Positions 24,414-34,323 of a DNA stretch of 64,000 bases are shown piece after piece; the stretch's first letter is position 1; every line of letters starts with the position of its first letter. Source of the DNA: Flagellimonas algicola (lineage in GTDB: Bacteria; Bacteroidota; Bacteroidia; Flavobacteriales; Flavobacteriaceae). Location of the stretch: the NCBI RefSeq assembly GCF_005937185.1, contig NZ_VCNI01000006.1, forward strand, positions 29,067 to 93,066. The letters run 5' to 3'. The notes beneath the pieces were generated by a model. That model was not told where the DNA came from and searched no databases. It saw nothing but the letters and a program-made list of their open reading frames with translations. The position numbers and the translations under genes are program-made.

Positions 24414-25157
24414 TCAGGAGAGCAAGAAAACTTCTTTTAGTCCAAATTCCCTAAAGATTTGGTCCTCCAATTCCAGCACTAATTTCCCTTGATGGGAAAC
24501 GCCTCGGATAAAACCCATAAACACCTCCCCTTTTTCATCTTTAAAGGTCGATGGCTTGTCCTTTCGGAAGAGTTTTTTTGCGTATTGGGGAAGCAACTCC
24601 TCAATAGTCCTATTTTCAATATCGTGTAATTGAAATTTAAGTCTGGCCAGTAACTTTTGGAGCAGTTCTTCCAACTCCAAGCTACGTCCCAAAATAGATT
24701 TTAAGGAAGCAACCTTTCCTAGCTTGTTGAACTCCGTTTGGTTCACGTTTAACCCAATTCCTATAATTGAGTTCTGAATGGCTTGTCCTTTCAGGACATT
24801 TTCTATCAAAATTCCGCATATTTTGTCCGAACCTGACATTATGTCGTTGGGCCATTTTACCTTTAAATTGAGAATGTTCAGCTTGTTCAAAGCGTCATAA
24901 ATTGCAAGCGAAACCGCAATATTAATCTTGAACTGCTGCTCCGCCGGCAATGCCTCAAACTTCTTCAACACACTAAACGTAAGGTTTTTACCGGGTTGGG
25001 ACTGCCAGTTGGTTCCCATTTGACCCCTTCCCTTCTCCTGCGCACGCGCAACAACACAGGTGTAATCTTCCAAGTTTTTGGCACGGGCCAAGGATCTTAA
25101 ATACAAATTTGTGGAGTCCGTGGCATCAAGTTTGATTATTTGTGAGTGTTCTCCCAA
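24414..25157 (-). CDS. birA: Biotin--[acetyl-CoA-carboxylase] ligase
   Basis: The 247-residue enzyme attaches biotin to the biotin carboxyl carrier protein. The adenylate-binding segment is GRGQMGTNW (the GRGRxGR position), followed by KWPNDI and a GIGLNVNQ loop. There is no N-terminal helix-turn-helix, so it is the monofunctional type and not a biotin repressor. It is divergent from rsfS with 81 bases between starts. Confidence 0.93.
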   Translation of the reverse strand: MGEHSQIIKLDATDSTNLYLRSLARAKNLEDYTCVVARAQEKGRGQMGTNWQSQPGKNLTFSVLKKFEALPAEQQFKINIAVSLAIYDALNKLNILNLKVKWPNDIMSGSDKICGILIENVLKGQAIQNSIIGIGLNVNQTEFNKLGKVASLKSILGRSLELEELLQKLLARLKFQLHDIENRTIEELLPQYAKKLFRKDKPSTFKDEKGEVFMGFIRGVSHQGKLVLELEDQIFREFGLKEVFLLS

Positions 25158-25211
25158 TGTGGTGCGTCCAAGGTTATGTTAAAATCTAGGGCTAAGAAAA
25201 CAAAAAAAATA

Positions 25212-25219
25212 TAACTTTG
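25212..25219 (+). promoter_or_regulatory. -7 box upstream of rsfS (TAACTTTG)
   Basis: TAACTTTG matches TAnnTTTG in the birA-rsfS divergent spacer, 19 bases before the rsfS ATG. No clear TTG at the usual spacing is present. Confidence 0.4.
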
Positions 25220-25238
25220 TAGAAACTAAAATTTTTGA

Positions 25239-25616
25239 ATGCAGAAAACGAAAGCTAGCGCAGATGAACTGATTGCCTTAATTTTACATGGAATTGAAGA
25301 AGTAAAGGGAGTAGATATAAATCTCCTCGATTTAAGGGAAATTGAAAATACAGTTTGTGACTACTTTATAATCTGCAATGGTACTTCCAATACGCATGTA
25401 AATGCAATTGTTTCCTCTATCCAAAAAACTGTCAGCAAAGCCATCCAAGATAAACCTTGGCATGTTGAGGGTTCGGAAAACGCAGAGTGGGTCCTAATGG
25501 ACTATGTAAACGTTGTGGTACATGTATTTCAGAAACATATTAGGGAATTCTACGACATAGAAGGACTTTGGGGAGATGCCAAAGTCACCATGGTGGAGAG
25601 CAGCTATAATTCTTAA
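25239..25616 (+). CDS. rsfS: Ribosome silencing factor RsfS
   Basis: RsfS binds ribosomal protein L14 and blocks subunit joining during starvation. The 125-residue protein has the family blocks LLDLREIENTVCDYFIICNGTSNTHV, HVEGSENAEWVLMDYVNVVVHVF and FYDIEGLWGDA. It is followed 4 bases later by ftsH, a pairing common in Bacteroidota. Confidence 0.95.
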   Translation: MQKTKASADELIALILHGIEEVKGVDINLLDLREIENTVCDYFIICNGTSNTHVNAIVSSIQKTVSKAIQDKPWHVEGSENAEWVLMDYVNVVVHVFQKHIREFYDIEGLWGDAKVTMVESSYNS

Positions 25617-25620
25617 AAAA

Positions 25621-27567
25621 ATGGCAAAAGAAAACAATTCGAATACCCCTAAGAAACCTCGTTTTAGCTCCTGGTGGATCTATGGTGTGGTCATTGCATT
25701 GATCATTGGATTTCAGTTTTTTGGTGGAAACAGTTTCTCCAGTACTGAAAAAACCACAACCTCCGAACTTCAGGAATACCTAAGAAATGGGGATATTTCA
25801 GAAATTCTGATCATCACCAATGCCAGACAGGCAAAGGTGTTCCTAACTGAAGAAGCCCTTCAAAAAGATGTTCACCGTAATGTAGCGGATAGACCATTCA
25901 ATTTTTCCACAGGAAAAATTCCACAGTATATCTTGGATTATGGTGATCTACAAAACTTTGAAGACGAGATAAAGAGCATCAAAAAAGAAAACAACTTGGA
26001 TACCATTGTCGATTTTGACACGGAATCCAATGTGTTGGGAGAATTGTTGCTTTCCTTGCTTCCATTTGCCCTTATTATAGGAATCTGGATTTACCTCATG
26101 CGCAGAATGTCCGGTGGTGCTGGTGGAGGTGCAGGTGGTCAGATTTTCAACATTGGAAAATCCAAGGCAAAACTTTTTGACGAAAAAACAGATACCCGGA
26201 CTTCATTTAAAGATGTGGCCGGACTTGAAGGTGCAAAAGAGGAGGTCCAGGAAATTGTGGAATTCCTTAAAAATCCAGACAAATACACCTCTTTGGGAGG
26301 TAAAATTCCAAAGGGCGCACTCTTGGTAGGCCCTCCCGGAACAGGGAAGACCCTTTTGGCCAAGGCTGTAGCTGGAGAAGCAAAAGTTCCATTCTTTTCT
26401 CTATCCGGTTCCGATTTTGTGGAAATGTTCGTAGGTGTGGGTGCTTCGCGTGTCCGCGATCTCTTCAAGCAAGCCAAGGATAAATCCCCTGCTATCATTT
26501 TTATTGATGAAATTGATGCCATTGGACGTGCCAGAGGTAAAAACAACTTCACAGGCTCCAACGATGAAAGGGAAAACACCCTGAACCAGCTTTTGACCGA
26601 GATGGATGGTTTTGGCACCAATACGAATGTTATTGTGTTGGCAGCCACTAACAGGGCTGATGTTTTGGATAAGGCATTGATGCGTGCTGGACGTTTTGAC
26701 CGTCAGATTTATGTAGACCTTCCAGATTTAAGGGAGCGTAAGGAGATTTTTGAAGTCCATTTGCGTCCTATTAAGACTGCAGAAACTCTGGATTTGGACT
26801 TTTTGGCCAAGCAAACTCCAGGATTTTCTGGAGCTGATATCGCCAATGTCTGTAACGAAGCGGCTTTGATTGCTGCCCGTAAGGAGAAAAAAGCGGTGAA
26901 CAAACAGGATTTCTTGGATGCTGTTGACCGTATTGTGGGTGGACTGGAAAAGAAGAACAAAATCATAACCCCGGAAGAGAAAAAGACTATTGCTTTCCAT
27001 GAAGCGGGACACGCTACCGTAAGCTGGATGTTGGAACATGCCGCTCCTCTAGTAAAAGTTACCATTGTACCCAGAGGTCAATCCTTGGGAGCAGCTTGGT
27101 ACTTGCCCGAAGAGCGACTGATTGTTCGTCCAGAGCAAATGTTGGATGAAATGTGTGCTACCATGGGTGGTAGGGCAGCCGAAAAAGTGGTGTTCAACAA
27201 GATTTCCACTGGTGCCCTTAGTGATTTGGAAAAAGTGACCAAACAAGCCAGGGCCATGGTTACTATTTACGGACTAAACGATCAACTGGGCAATATCACA
27301 TATTACGACTCTTCTGGACAGAACGAATACGGATTCACCAAGCCTTATAGCGAGGAGACCGCACAAAAAATTGACGAAGAGATTTCGAAAATTATAGAGG
27401 AGCAATACACCAGGGCCATTAATTTGTTGAAGGAAAGCAAGGATAAATTAACGGAACTTGCAGAAAGGCTCTTGGAAAAAGAGGTTATCTTTAAGGACGA
27501 CTTGGAAAAGATTTTTGGAAAGAGACCTTTTGAGAAGGAAGAAGAGGAGCTGGAAACTGCCGAGTAA
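25621..27567 (+). CDS. ftsH: ATP-dependent zinc metalloprotease FtsH
   Basis: This is the membrane AAA protease that degrades misassembled membrane proteins and regulators. The 648-residue protein has two transmembrane helices (about residues 18-34 and 140-160), an AAA module with Walker A GPPGTGKT and Walker B IIFIDEIDAIG, the arginine-finger region LMRAGRFDR, and the zinc site HEAGH at residues 460-464. The start at 25621 (MAKENNSN) is chosen over an upstream in-frame ATG inside rsfS. It heads a run with the LUD, cdsA, psd and ACBP genes. Confidence 0.97.
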   Translation: MAKENNSNTPKKPRFSSWWIYGVVIALIIGFQFFGGNSFSSTEKTTTSELQEYLRNGDISEILIITNARQAKVFLTEEALQKDVHRNVADRPFNFSTGKIPQYILDYGDLQNFEDEIKSIKKENNLDTIVDFDTESNVLGELLLSLLPFALIIGIWIYLMRRMSGGAGGGAGGQIFNIGKSKAKLFDEKTDTRTSFKDVAGLEGAKEEVQEIVEFLKNPDKYTSLGGKIPKGALLVGPPGTGKTLLAKAVAGEAKVPFFSLSGSDFVEMFVGVGASRVRDLFKQAKDKSPAIIFIDEIDAIGRARGKNNFTGSNDERENTLNQLLTEMDGFGTNTNVIVLAATNRADVLDKALMRAGRFDRQIYVDLPDLRERKEIFEVHLRPIKTAETLDLDFLAKQTPGFSGADIANVCNEAALIAARKEKKAVNKQDFLDAVDRIVGGLEKKNKIITPEEKKTIAFHEAGHATVSWMLEHAAPLVKVTIVPRGQSLGAAWYLPEERLIVRPEQMLDEMCATMGGRAAEKVVFNKISTGALSDLEKVTKQARAMVTIYGLNDQLGNITYYDSSGQNEYGFTKPYSEETAQKIDEEISKIIEEQYTRAINLLKESKDKLTELAERLLEKEVIFKDDLEKIFGKRPFEKEEEELETAE

Positions 27568-27621
27568 ATTTTGGGCATAGGGATAAATATTTCTCAAGTA
27601 CTTGTATTTTTGAAACCGTAA

Positions 27622-28230
27622 ATGGGAGTTTTTGATAAACTTTTTGGTGGTGGAAAAAAGGTTTCCAAGGAAACCCTGGAAACCCGTGGGGAGCACATGC
27701 CCGACCTTAAAATTCCTGTTGACGAAAAATTCACCATCTATTTTAAAAAAAACGGAGGAAAATTCATCTATTGCGAAGATGATTTGGAAATTTCCCAAGC
27801 CCTTCAAAACATCATTTCTGAAAACAACTGGCAGCAACATTTTTTCTATACCCTAGATCCTCGATTGGAAAGTAGGTTTGCTTCTGAAAAAATCGGATTT
27901 ACACATAATAGAAAGGAAAGTGATATTTTCTTTACTACCTGTGAACATTTGGTAGCGCACAATGGTTCCATTTTGGTATGCTCCAATCAAATCAAGGAAA
28001 AAAAGTTGGATGAACTCCCCTCAAACCTTATTGTCTTTGCAACTACCAGCCAGTTGGTGGATTCGATAAGTGAAGCTTTGAAAGTCATTAAGGAAAAATA
28101 TAAAAAGAACATTCCTAACAATATCACCACCTTAAAACACTTCCAACCCACTCCAGAGAACAAAAATGATTTTCTTTCCTACGGAAGTGCCTCAAAAAAT
28201 GTATATCTTTTGCTGCTAGAAGACTACTGA
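27622..28230 (+). CDS. LUD domain-containing protein
   Basis: The 202-residue protein resembles the small LUD (LutB/LutC-type) family of Bacteroidota found between ftsH and cdsA: TRGEHMPDLKIPVDEKF, then ESDIFFTTCEHLVAHNGSILVCS and LIVFATTSQLVDSISEAL. LUD proteins of the Lut system take part in lactate use, but no lutA/lutB gene is nearby and this short form lacks iron-sulfur motifs, so its role is open. A TATTTTTG -7-like box lies about 10-20 bases upstream of the ATG. Confidence 0.75.
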   Translation: MGVFDKLFGGGKKVSKETLETRGEHMPDLKIPVDEKFTIYFKKNGGKFIYCEDDLEISQALQNIISENNWQQHFFYTLDPRLESRFASEKIGFTHNRKESDIFFTTCEHLVAHNGSILVCSNQIKEKKLDELPSNLIVFATTSQLVDSISEALKVIKEKYKKNIPNNITTLKHFQPTPENKNDFLSYGSASKNVYLLLLEDY

Positions 28231-28234
28231 TTAC

Positions 28235-29038
28235 ATGAAAGAAATTCTTAGGCGTGGCATAACTGGGGTTATTTATGTGGTACTCCTCATGGGAACCGTT
28301 TTTTTAAGCTCAGATGCCTTTGATTTCCTTTTTATGGTCTTCGGATTGGCCTGTTTGTACGAATTTAAAAGAATCGTACATCTAAAAAACTACTATGTAT
28401 ATGTGGCCTACCTAGCGCTTTGGTGGGCCTTCATTTACTTTGTTACGGACAAATTGATCATCACAGGTTTGATGTTACTGACCATCACCGTGAACCTGGC
28501 CCTCCTGGTCTTTCTCTTTTCCAAAAAATCCAAAACCTTTAACACCGCCCAAAAGTTTATCATCGCCGTACTCTACCTTGGCGGAGGTTGTATTTTTCTA
28601 ACCATGATTCCCTATAAACAAAATAGTTTCTCCCAATTTCTGATCGTCGGCATTTTTATTTTGATTTGGGTTAACGACACTTTTGCGTATTTGGTGGGCA
28701 GGAGTATTGGCAGAACCAAACTTTATCCATCAGTTTCTCCAAAAAAAACTGTGGAAGGTTCCCTAGGAGGTTTTATTTTTGCATTGTTAGCAGCATACTT
28801 CCTGGCAAAATATGAGCCTAGTTTGACGCTCATGCAGTGGATGGTTTTAGCCACTGTAATCGTAATAGCCGGAAGTTTAGGGGATTTACTGGAATCCAAG
28901 TTTAAACGAATAGCCCAAGTTAAAGATAGTGGGGCCATATTACCCGGCCATGGTGGCATTTGGGATCGTTTGGATAGCTTGGTATTTGCCGCTCCCTTCG
29001 CATATTTGACACTTAATATATTTTCATATGTTTCATAG
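28235..29038 (+). CDS. cdsA: Phosphatidate cytidylyltransferase
   Basis: CdsA makes CDP-diacylglycerol, the precursor of all phospholipid head-group reactions. The 267-residue protein has about seven transmembrane helices and the signature near the C-terminus: SVSPKKTVEGSLGG, then GSLGDLLESKFKR-KDSG and PGHGGIWDRLDSL with its Asp residues. The start lies 4 bases after the LUD gene. Its 3' end overlaps psd by 11 bases. Confidence 0.95.
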   Translation: MKEILRRGITGVIYVVLLMGTVFLSSDAFDFLFMVFGLACLYEFKRIVHLKNYYVYVAYLALWWAFIYFVTDKLIITGLMLLTITVNLALLVFLFSKKSKTFNTAQKFIIAVLYLGGGCIFLTMIPYKQNSFSQFLIVGIFILIWVNDTFAYLVGRSIGRTKLYPSVSPKKTVEGSLGGFIFALLAAYFLAKYEPSLTLMQWMVLATVIVIAGSLGDLLESKFKRIAQVKDSGAILPGHGGIWDRLDSLVFAAPFAYLTLNIFSYVS

Positions 29039-29693
29039 AGAAGGCCAAAAAATAATTATTATCACCTTTTTTCTGGTTGTTGCCCTAATTCTTGCCGCCC
29101 AGTTTTATGTGGAATTGGAATGGCTACGATTGGGAATCCAGATAGGTGGGCTTGTGCTATTGATTTTGGTTTTGCAATTCTTTAGAAACCCAAAACGGCC
29201 TGTGACTCCCAATTTTGATGAAATTTTGGCTCCCGTGGATGGCAAGGTGGTTGTTATTGAGGAAGTAGACGAACCCGAATATTTTAAGGGCAAACGCAAG
29301 CAGGTCTCCATATTTATGTCGCCGGTAAATGTTCACGTAACCAGATATGCGGCCAGTGGCACAGTAACCTATTCCCAATATCATCCAGGAAAATACTTGG
29401 TGGCATGGCACCCAAAATCCAGCACTGAGAACGAACGTACTACGGTAGTTTTGCATACCCCAAAATTTGGAGAGATTGGGTATCGTCAAATAGCAGGGGC
29501 CCTAGCACGCCGTATTGTGAATTATGCGGAAGAAGGAGAACAAGTGACCCAAGGACAAGATGCTGGATTTATCAAGTTTGGTTCTAGGGTGGATTTGTTG
29601 TTACCCTTGGATTGTGATATCACTGTTAAGCTAAATCAAAAAGTCGTTGGCGCCAAAACATGCATTGCATCGCTTAGAAAACAGGATGACTGA
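29028..29693 (+). CDS. psd: Phosphatidylserine decarboxylase family protein
   Basis: The 221-residue enzyme of the short archaeal/Bacteroidota class makes phosphatidylethanolamine. Two N-terminal transmembrane helices (about 8-25 and 30-48) are followed by LAPVDGKVV, MSPVNVHVTRYAASG and the C-terminal self-cleavage region IKFGSRVD. Cleavage before this Ser would generate the pyruvoyl prosthetic group. It overlaps cdsA, which supplies CDP-diacylglycerol upstream of the same pathway. Confidence 0.92.
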   Translation: MFHREGQKIIIITFFLVVALILAAQFYVELEWLRLGIQIGGLVLLILVLQFFRNPKRPVTPNFDEILAPVDGKVVVIEEVDEPEYFKGKRKQVSIFMSPVNVHVTRYAASGTVTYSQYHPGKYLVAWHPKSSTENERTTVVLHTPKFGEIGYRQIAGALARRIVNYAEEGEQVTQGQDAGFIKFGSRVDLLLPLDCDITVKLNQKVVGAKTCIASLRKQDD

Positions 29694-29961
29694 TGAGGAA
29701 TTACATAAGCTATTTGAAGAGGCTGTGGCTTTCGTAAGCAGCTACACCCAACCCATGCCTGCCGATTTGCTCCTCAAACTGTACGCCTATTACAAGATAG
29801 CCAATAAGAATTTCAGTAATCCTGGAAGTAAAACGCCTTTGATCAATGCCTTTAAGGCCAATGCTTTGATCCAAGCCCAAAACATAGGCGCGGACGAAGC
29901 CATGCGCAATTATATAGAGCTTGTGAATAAGGAGTTAAGGGAAAAACCGTCCAAATCCTAG
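29686..29961 (+). CDS. Acyl-CoA-binding protein
   Basis: The 91-residue protein is an ACBP four-helix bundle: LHKLFEEAVAFVSSY, then LLLKLYAYYKIANKNF and the C-terminal AMRNYIELVNKEL helix. The YAYYK motif matches the YxxYKQAT acyl-CoA site only in part, the usual GD-P turn being replaced by NFSNPGSK. It binds long-chain acyl-CoA esters. The start overlaps the psd stop, so it is part of the lipid operon. Confidence 0.88.
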   Translation: MTDEELHKLFEEAVAFVSSYTQPMPADLLLKLYAYYKIANKNFSNPGSKTPLINAFKANALIQAQNIGADEAMRNYIELVNKELREKPSKS

Positions 29962-30557
29962 TCCTGCATCTCCACCACCCTGGTTTTTGAAATCGTATCG
30001 TGCCATCCAATAGCATCTTTTCCCAAAAAGGAAAACGCTTCAAAAGGAATGATACGGCATAAACTACGTACCAGAATGTCATTGAAAGTAGGTTTTTCAC
30101 CATTTTCCAGTACCACCTTGGTCTTGGTAAAGAACTTCCTAATAGATCGGCCTGTAAATCCTTCAAAAAAGGTGTAGTATACTAAAAGCAGGACAGCACC
30201 GAGAGCATAGTCCACCAACATGTTGTCCTGTTCCAAAAGATACAACTTATCGGGTGCCACATAACTCAAAACGAGTCCAATAGCCCCGCCCACAAGTGCG
30301 CCAAGGCCAACAATAAAAAGGTAATCTATAAGATAATTGATGAACCGCTTGCCAGCACTGGCTGTTGGCAAATGAACCTCATCCGAATACATGCTTCCAA
30401 AACTTCTTGGGGAAAGGTTCCCGTCTTTTTCAAAGGAGGAACATTCGTTTTCGAAATTGGCTAGTTCATTGGTTATCCCACAAAGGATACCGCGTTCAAA
30501 ATCATTTTTCCGGTGTGTACAAATCTTACAAAAAGCCAGGTGTTGCTGTCGGGTCAT
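29958..30557 (-). CDS. RDD family membrane protein with N-terminal cysteine cluster
   Basis: The 199-residue protein begins with about 45 residues holding four cysteines (FCKICTHR, ILCGIT and ENECSSFE), a likely zinc-binding module typical of Bacteroidota RDD proteins. The RDD domain follows with ASAGKRFINYLIDYLFIVG and three transmembrane helices, and GRSIRKFFTKTKVV. RDD proteins are associated with ion transport, but the function here is unknown. Its stop overlaps that of the ACBP gene by 4 bases (convergent). Confidence 0.82.
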   Translation of the reverse strand: MTRQQHLAFCKICTHRKNDFERGILCGITNELANFENECSSFEKDGNLSPRSFGSMYSDEVHLPTASAGKRFINYLIDYLFIVGLGALVGGAIGLVLSYVAPDKLYLLEQDNMLVDYALGAVLLLVYYTFFEGFTGRSIRKFFTKTKVVLENGEKPTFNDILVRSLCRIIPFEAFSFLGKDAIGWHDTISKTRVVEMQD

Positions 30558-30632
30558 GGTTGGTTGGAGTTATCAAGCTTAAACGCTTAAAAGTTCCTAT
30601 TCATTGTGCAAACAATGTTGTCCCCATAAAAA

Positions 30633-31904
30633 CTATACTGCCAATTGCCCTTTATCCAACGATGTGTTTTCAAAATAGGCGAAATAGATCGCACCTACTA
30701 TGGTGCTCAGAAAATAAATCCCAACCAAATAATTACCAAAAAACAGATAAGAATTTAACCCAAACCAGTCCCCAGTAAAGTAAATGAGCAGTAGTCCTGC
30801 CAACGCTCTAAAAAGTTCAATCCAAATGGCATAAGACGCCTTGTCCATCAGCGATGTATAGCCATAAATTCCAATGAAAATAAAGACTCCGAACAATAAC
30901 AGCCCGTTGAATCCAATCTCAGTGTAGTTGTAAAACATAAAGAGCATCAAACCGGTATTGGCGAGCAATTGATAAATGGAATATCCTTTTAACGCAGAGG
31001 AAGCTTCTGGCATGAACTTCTGAAAATTATAAACATCATCAATAATCTGGATAGGGTATTTCTTCTTAACATCTGCCGGACGCCAACCTGTTGGCATAAA
31101 CCAGATTCGAAGTTTGTCCATATAACTTTGGGTTCTCCAAGCATCCTTAATCAGTCTCCAAAGGTGTTGGAAATTGATCAAGATTGGATTCCAAGTATTT
31201 GCAGGTTTCAAAACGCCATACTGGGGAGGTACTTCTTCCAATTCTTCTTGAAACGTACCGAACATCCGGTCCCAAAAACTAAAAATCTGTCCCAAATTTT
31301 TATCAATGTATTCAGGATTAATGGCATGGTGTACCCTGTGCTGAGACGGGGTAATTATAATGTATTCCAACCAGCCCATTTTGCCAATATGTTGAGTATG
31401 GTACCAGAATTGGGCAAAGAGATGCAGCGGTCCCAAGATGGCCACCACTTGGTGTGGTACCCCCAGCAATGCGGCAGGAATCATTAAGAGTGGAAAATAA
31501 ACCAGCAAATTGGATATGGACTGACGCAAAGCGCAGGCCAGGTTAAATTCTTCACTGCTATGGTGGATTACATGTTGGTTCCAAAAGAAATTGATGCGAT
31601 GGCTCAACCTATGGTTCCAATACCCAGCAAAATCCAAGGTCAGGAATCCAAGTACCCACACAACCCAAGTAGTCTGGATTTCCATTAGGGCCAAATGTTC
31701 CAACAGATAGGGATAAGTGACCAAAACCACACCCAGTCCAAGAGAGTCTTTCACCACATTGGTCAACCCGGAGCTGAGACTGCTCACCGTGTCCATTACA
31801 TTGTGCTTCTGGTTCTTGACAAAATACCCGTAGATGACTTCAAAAAGTACCAAACCTACAAAAAATGGAATGGCATACAATAAGGCTGTAGCGTAGGTTT
31901 CCAT
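30633..31904 (-). CDS. Sterol desaturase / fatty acid hydroxylase family protein
   Basis: The 423-residue integral membrane protein has the di-iron histidine clusters of the fatty acid hydroxylase superfamily: His98 and His102 (HRLSH), His111, His114, His115 (HVIHH), His161 (LHLF), His169 and His172 (HTQH), and His189, His192, His193 (HRVHH). An N-terminal catalytic half is followed by a C-terminal membrane half with about four helices. It probably hydroxylates or cleaves an ether or acyl lipid; the substrate is not evident from neighbours. Confidence 0.88.
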   Translation of the reverse strand: METYATALLYAIPFFVGLVLFEVIYGYFVKNQKHNVMDTVSSLSSGLTNVVKDSLGLGVVLVTYPYLLEHLALMEIQTTWVVWVLGFLTLDFAGYWNHRLSHRINFFWNQHVIHHSSEEFNLACALRQSISNLLVYFPLLMIPAALLGVPHQVVAILGPLHLFAQFWYHTQHIGKMGWLEYIIITPSQHRVHHAINPEYIDKNLGQIFSFWDRMFGTFQEELEEVPPQYGVLKPANTWNPILINFQHLWRLIKDAWRTQSYMDKLRIWFMPTGWRPADVKKKYPIQIIDDVYNFQKFMPEASSALKGYSIYQLLANTGLMLFMFYNYTEIGFNGLLLFGVFIFIGIYGYTSLMDKASYAIWIELFRALAGLLLIYFTGDWFGLNSYLFFGNYLVGIYFLSTIVGAIYFAYFENTSLDKGQLAV

Positions 31905-31937
31905 AGCTCTAAAGATATAAAACCAGATAGAAATAAG

Positions 31938-34232
31938 CTACACCACTTCTACCCTTACCACAACCGATTTACTTACCGGTGTCTGGCTTTTATCAGCATA
32001 TAGATCAATGGGAACCAAGACATTGGTCTCGGGAAAGTAGGCACAGAGGTTTTGGGAAGGGATGTCATAGGGTATGACCTTAAAGTTTTGAGCTCTCCTT
32101 TCCTTGCCGTCATAATTGCTCACCAAATCCACCACCTGTTGCGGTTGCAGTCCTTTGCCATCCATATCCCTTTGATTCATAAAAACCACCCTGCGCTCAC
32201 CATAGATTCCTCTATACCTGTCATCCATGCCATAAATGGTGGTATTGAACTGATCATGGCTTCGAACAGTCATTAACAGAAATTCATCTGCTTTCAATTC
32301 AATATCCGGGAGTTTGCAAACGGAGAATTGTGCTTTTCCTCCTGGTAATTTGGAAAAATCCGCCACTCTGGCATTGTTGGGCAAATAAAATCCAGAACCG
32401 GCCGATCTATTGGAATAGTTTTGGTATCCGGTCAGAACTTTTTCAATTTTATCACGAATCAATTCATAGTTTGTCGCAAATTTGTTCCAGTTAATGGTTG
32501 ACTTTCCACCAAAATATGCATCCGCAATTCGGGCCACGATTTCGGGTTCGCTCTTAAGATGCTTACTCGCTGGTTTTAATCTCCCCTTGCTCTGATGCAC
32601 TTTTCCCATGCTATTTTCCACAGTCACAAACCTGCCTTGATCTTGTTCCGTTCTTCCCAAAGTGGGCAGTATCAAAGAGGTTTGTCCTGCAGTAAGGTGT
32701 GTTCTGTTCAATTTGGTGCTTACTGAAACCGTTAGCTTGCAGCGTTGTAGTGCTTCCGCGGTATACGCTGTGTCCGAAGCTGCTGACACAAAGTTTCCTC
32801 CCAAGGCCACAAAAATTTTGGCCTTGCCTTCAAACATGGCTTGAATGGCATGAACCGTATCCAGACCTTCTTTTGCCGGTGGTTCAAAATCAAATTCGTC
32901 CTTTAGCGCATTATTGAGAGATTCAGAAACATGGTGCATAATACCCACACTACGATCCCCCTGTACATTGCTATGACCCCGAACCGGGCAAGTACCCGCT
33001 CCTTTTTTGCCGATGCTGCCCTTAAGTAGTAATAGATTAACGCATTCCTTGATGTTATCCACGCCATTTTTGTGCTGGGTTAGCCCCATGGCCCAACAAA
33101 TAATAATTTTTGAATTCTTGGCCAGAACCTCAACAGCTTGATCCACTTCCTCGGAATCCACTCCGCAGCGACTAAGCAAGTCTAACTCGTCTTGCTGCTC
33201 CAAATCCACTAAAAGCTCTTGATACCCATGGGTTTTGGTCGAAATAAAATCCAAGTCAAATATCTTTTGGTTGGATTTCTGTTTTTCCGCCAATCGCTTC
33301 ATGATCAGTTTTAGCAGTGGTACATCTTGGTTAACCTTAACCTGAAGAAAAATATCGGTCAGTATAGTGCCCTTTCCTAAAATACCACTAACCTTTTGCG
33401 GGTTTTTAAATCGATTTAACCCGCTTTCGGAAAGCGGATTCACCGTTATGATTTTCCCACCATTTTGCTTGCATTTTTGAAGTGCTGACAACATTCTTGG
33501 ATGGTTGGTTCCTGGATTCTGACCGATGACCATCACTACTTCGGCCTCATCAAAATCCTCTAAAACCACAGATCCCTTACCTATACCCAAGGTTTCGGAT
33601 AGAGCCACTCCACTGGATTCATGGCACATATTGGAGCAATCAGGCATATTGTTGGTCCCAAAAGCACGCACAAAAAGGCCGTAAAGAAAAGCGGCCTCGT
33701 TGCTGGATCTCCCTGAGGTATAGAACACAGCTTCATCAGGATTATCCAATGTTTTCAAATACTCTGCAATGGTAACATAGGCATTCTCCCAAGAAATAGG
33801 CTCATAATGAATAGACCCGGGTCTAAGTATAAATGGTTCGGTAATTCTACCACTTTTACCAATTTGGTAGTCGGTCCAAGTGGACAACTCTTCCACCGAA
33901 TATTTTTGAAAGAAGTCACGATTCACCCGTTCAAAAGTGGTTTCTTCTGCAATGGCCTTAACCCCATTTTCACAATACTCTCCCAGTTTGGAAGGTTTAA
34001 CCGGATCCGGCCAAGCACATCCCGGACAATCAAACCCTTCCTTTTGGTTCATTTGGGATAAGGTCTTGATAGAGCGAAAAAGGCCCGACTCCTTGTTCAC
34101 ATGCTCCAGTGCCACCTTTATCGCAGGCATTCCAGCGGCAAAAGCCTTGGGCTCTGACACCTTTAAGTTTGCAAAAGAGATGTCTCCTGTAACTGATATA
34201 TTGCGCTTTTTCTTTTTTTCCATAATCCTCAA
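31938..34232 (-). CDS. FdhF/YdeP-family molybdopterin oxidoreductase
   Basis: The 764-residue protein belongs to the formate-dehydrogenase-H-like family whose E. coli member is YdeP. N-terminal FDCPGCAWPDP carries two cysteines, but the four-cysteine [4Fe-4S] motif of true FdhF is incomplete, as is usual in YdeP. Pterin-binding blocks are visible: YTSGRSSNEAAFLYG, NMCHESSGVALSETLGIGKG, VIGQNPGTNHPRML, and a C-terminal molydopterin dinucleotide domain with RSHDQFNTTIYG. No cofactor genes lie nearby. Starts at 34232 or 34223 are both possible. Its physiological substrate is unknown. Confidence 0.88.
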   Translation of the reverse strand: MRIMEKKKKRNISVTGDISFANLKVSEPKAFAAGMPAIKVALEHVNKESGLFRSIKTLSQMNQKEGFDCPGCAWPDPVKPSKLGEYCENGVKAIAEETTFERVNRDFFQKYSVEELSTWTDYQIGKSGRITEPFILRPGSIHYEPISWENAYVTIAEYLKTLDNPDEAVFYTSGRSSNEAAFLYGLFVRAFGTNNMPDCSNMCHESSGVALSETLGIGKGSVVLEDFDEAEVVMVIGQNPGTNHPRMLSALQKCKQNGGKIITVNPLSESGLNRFKNPQKVSGILGKGTILTDIFLQVKVNQDVPLLKLIMKRLAEKQKSNQKIFDLDFISTKTHGYQELLVDLEQQDELDLLSRCGVDSEEVDQAVEVLAKNSKIIICWAMGLTQHKNGVDNIKECVNLLLLKGSIGKKGAGTCPVRGHSNVQGDRSVGIMHHVSESLNNALKDEFDFEPPAKEGLDTVHAIQAMFEGKAKIFVALGGNFVSAASDTAYTAEALQRCKLTVSVSTKLNRTHLTAGQTSLILPTLGRTEQDQGRFVTVENSMGKVHQSKGRLKPASKHLKSEPEIVARIADAYFGGKSTINWNKFATNYELIRDKIEKVLTGYQNYSNRSAGSGFYLPNNARVADFSKLPGGKAQFSVCKLPDIELKADEFLLMTVRSHDQFNTTIYGMDDRYRGIYGERRVVFMNQRDMDGKGLQPQQVVDLVSNYDGKERRAQNFKVIPYDIPSQNLCAYFPETNVLVPIDLYADKSQTPVSKSVVVRVEVV

Positions 34233-34323
34233 AGCTTAAGGCTAAAGATAGGAATTACTTAACTTTTTAAACAAACAAAATAAAGTGCCTTTGAACTAGG
34301 GAAAATCCATCTAAATCACCCCT

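Noticed and set aside
30600..30620. Short palindrome CATTGT/ACAATG near the end of the hydroxylase gene
   Set aside because: Six-base arms and no T run; too weak to call a terminator.
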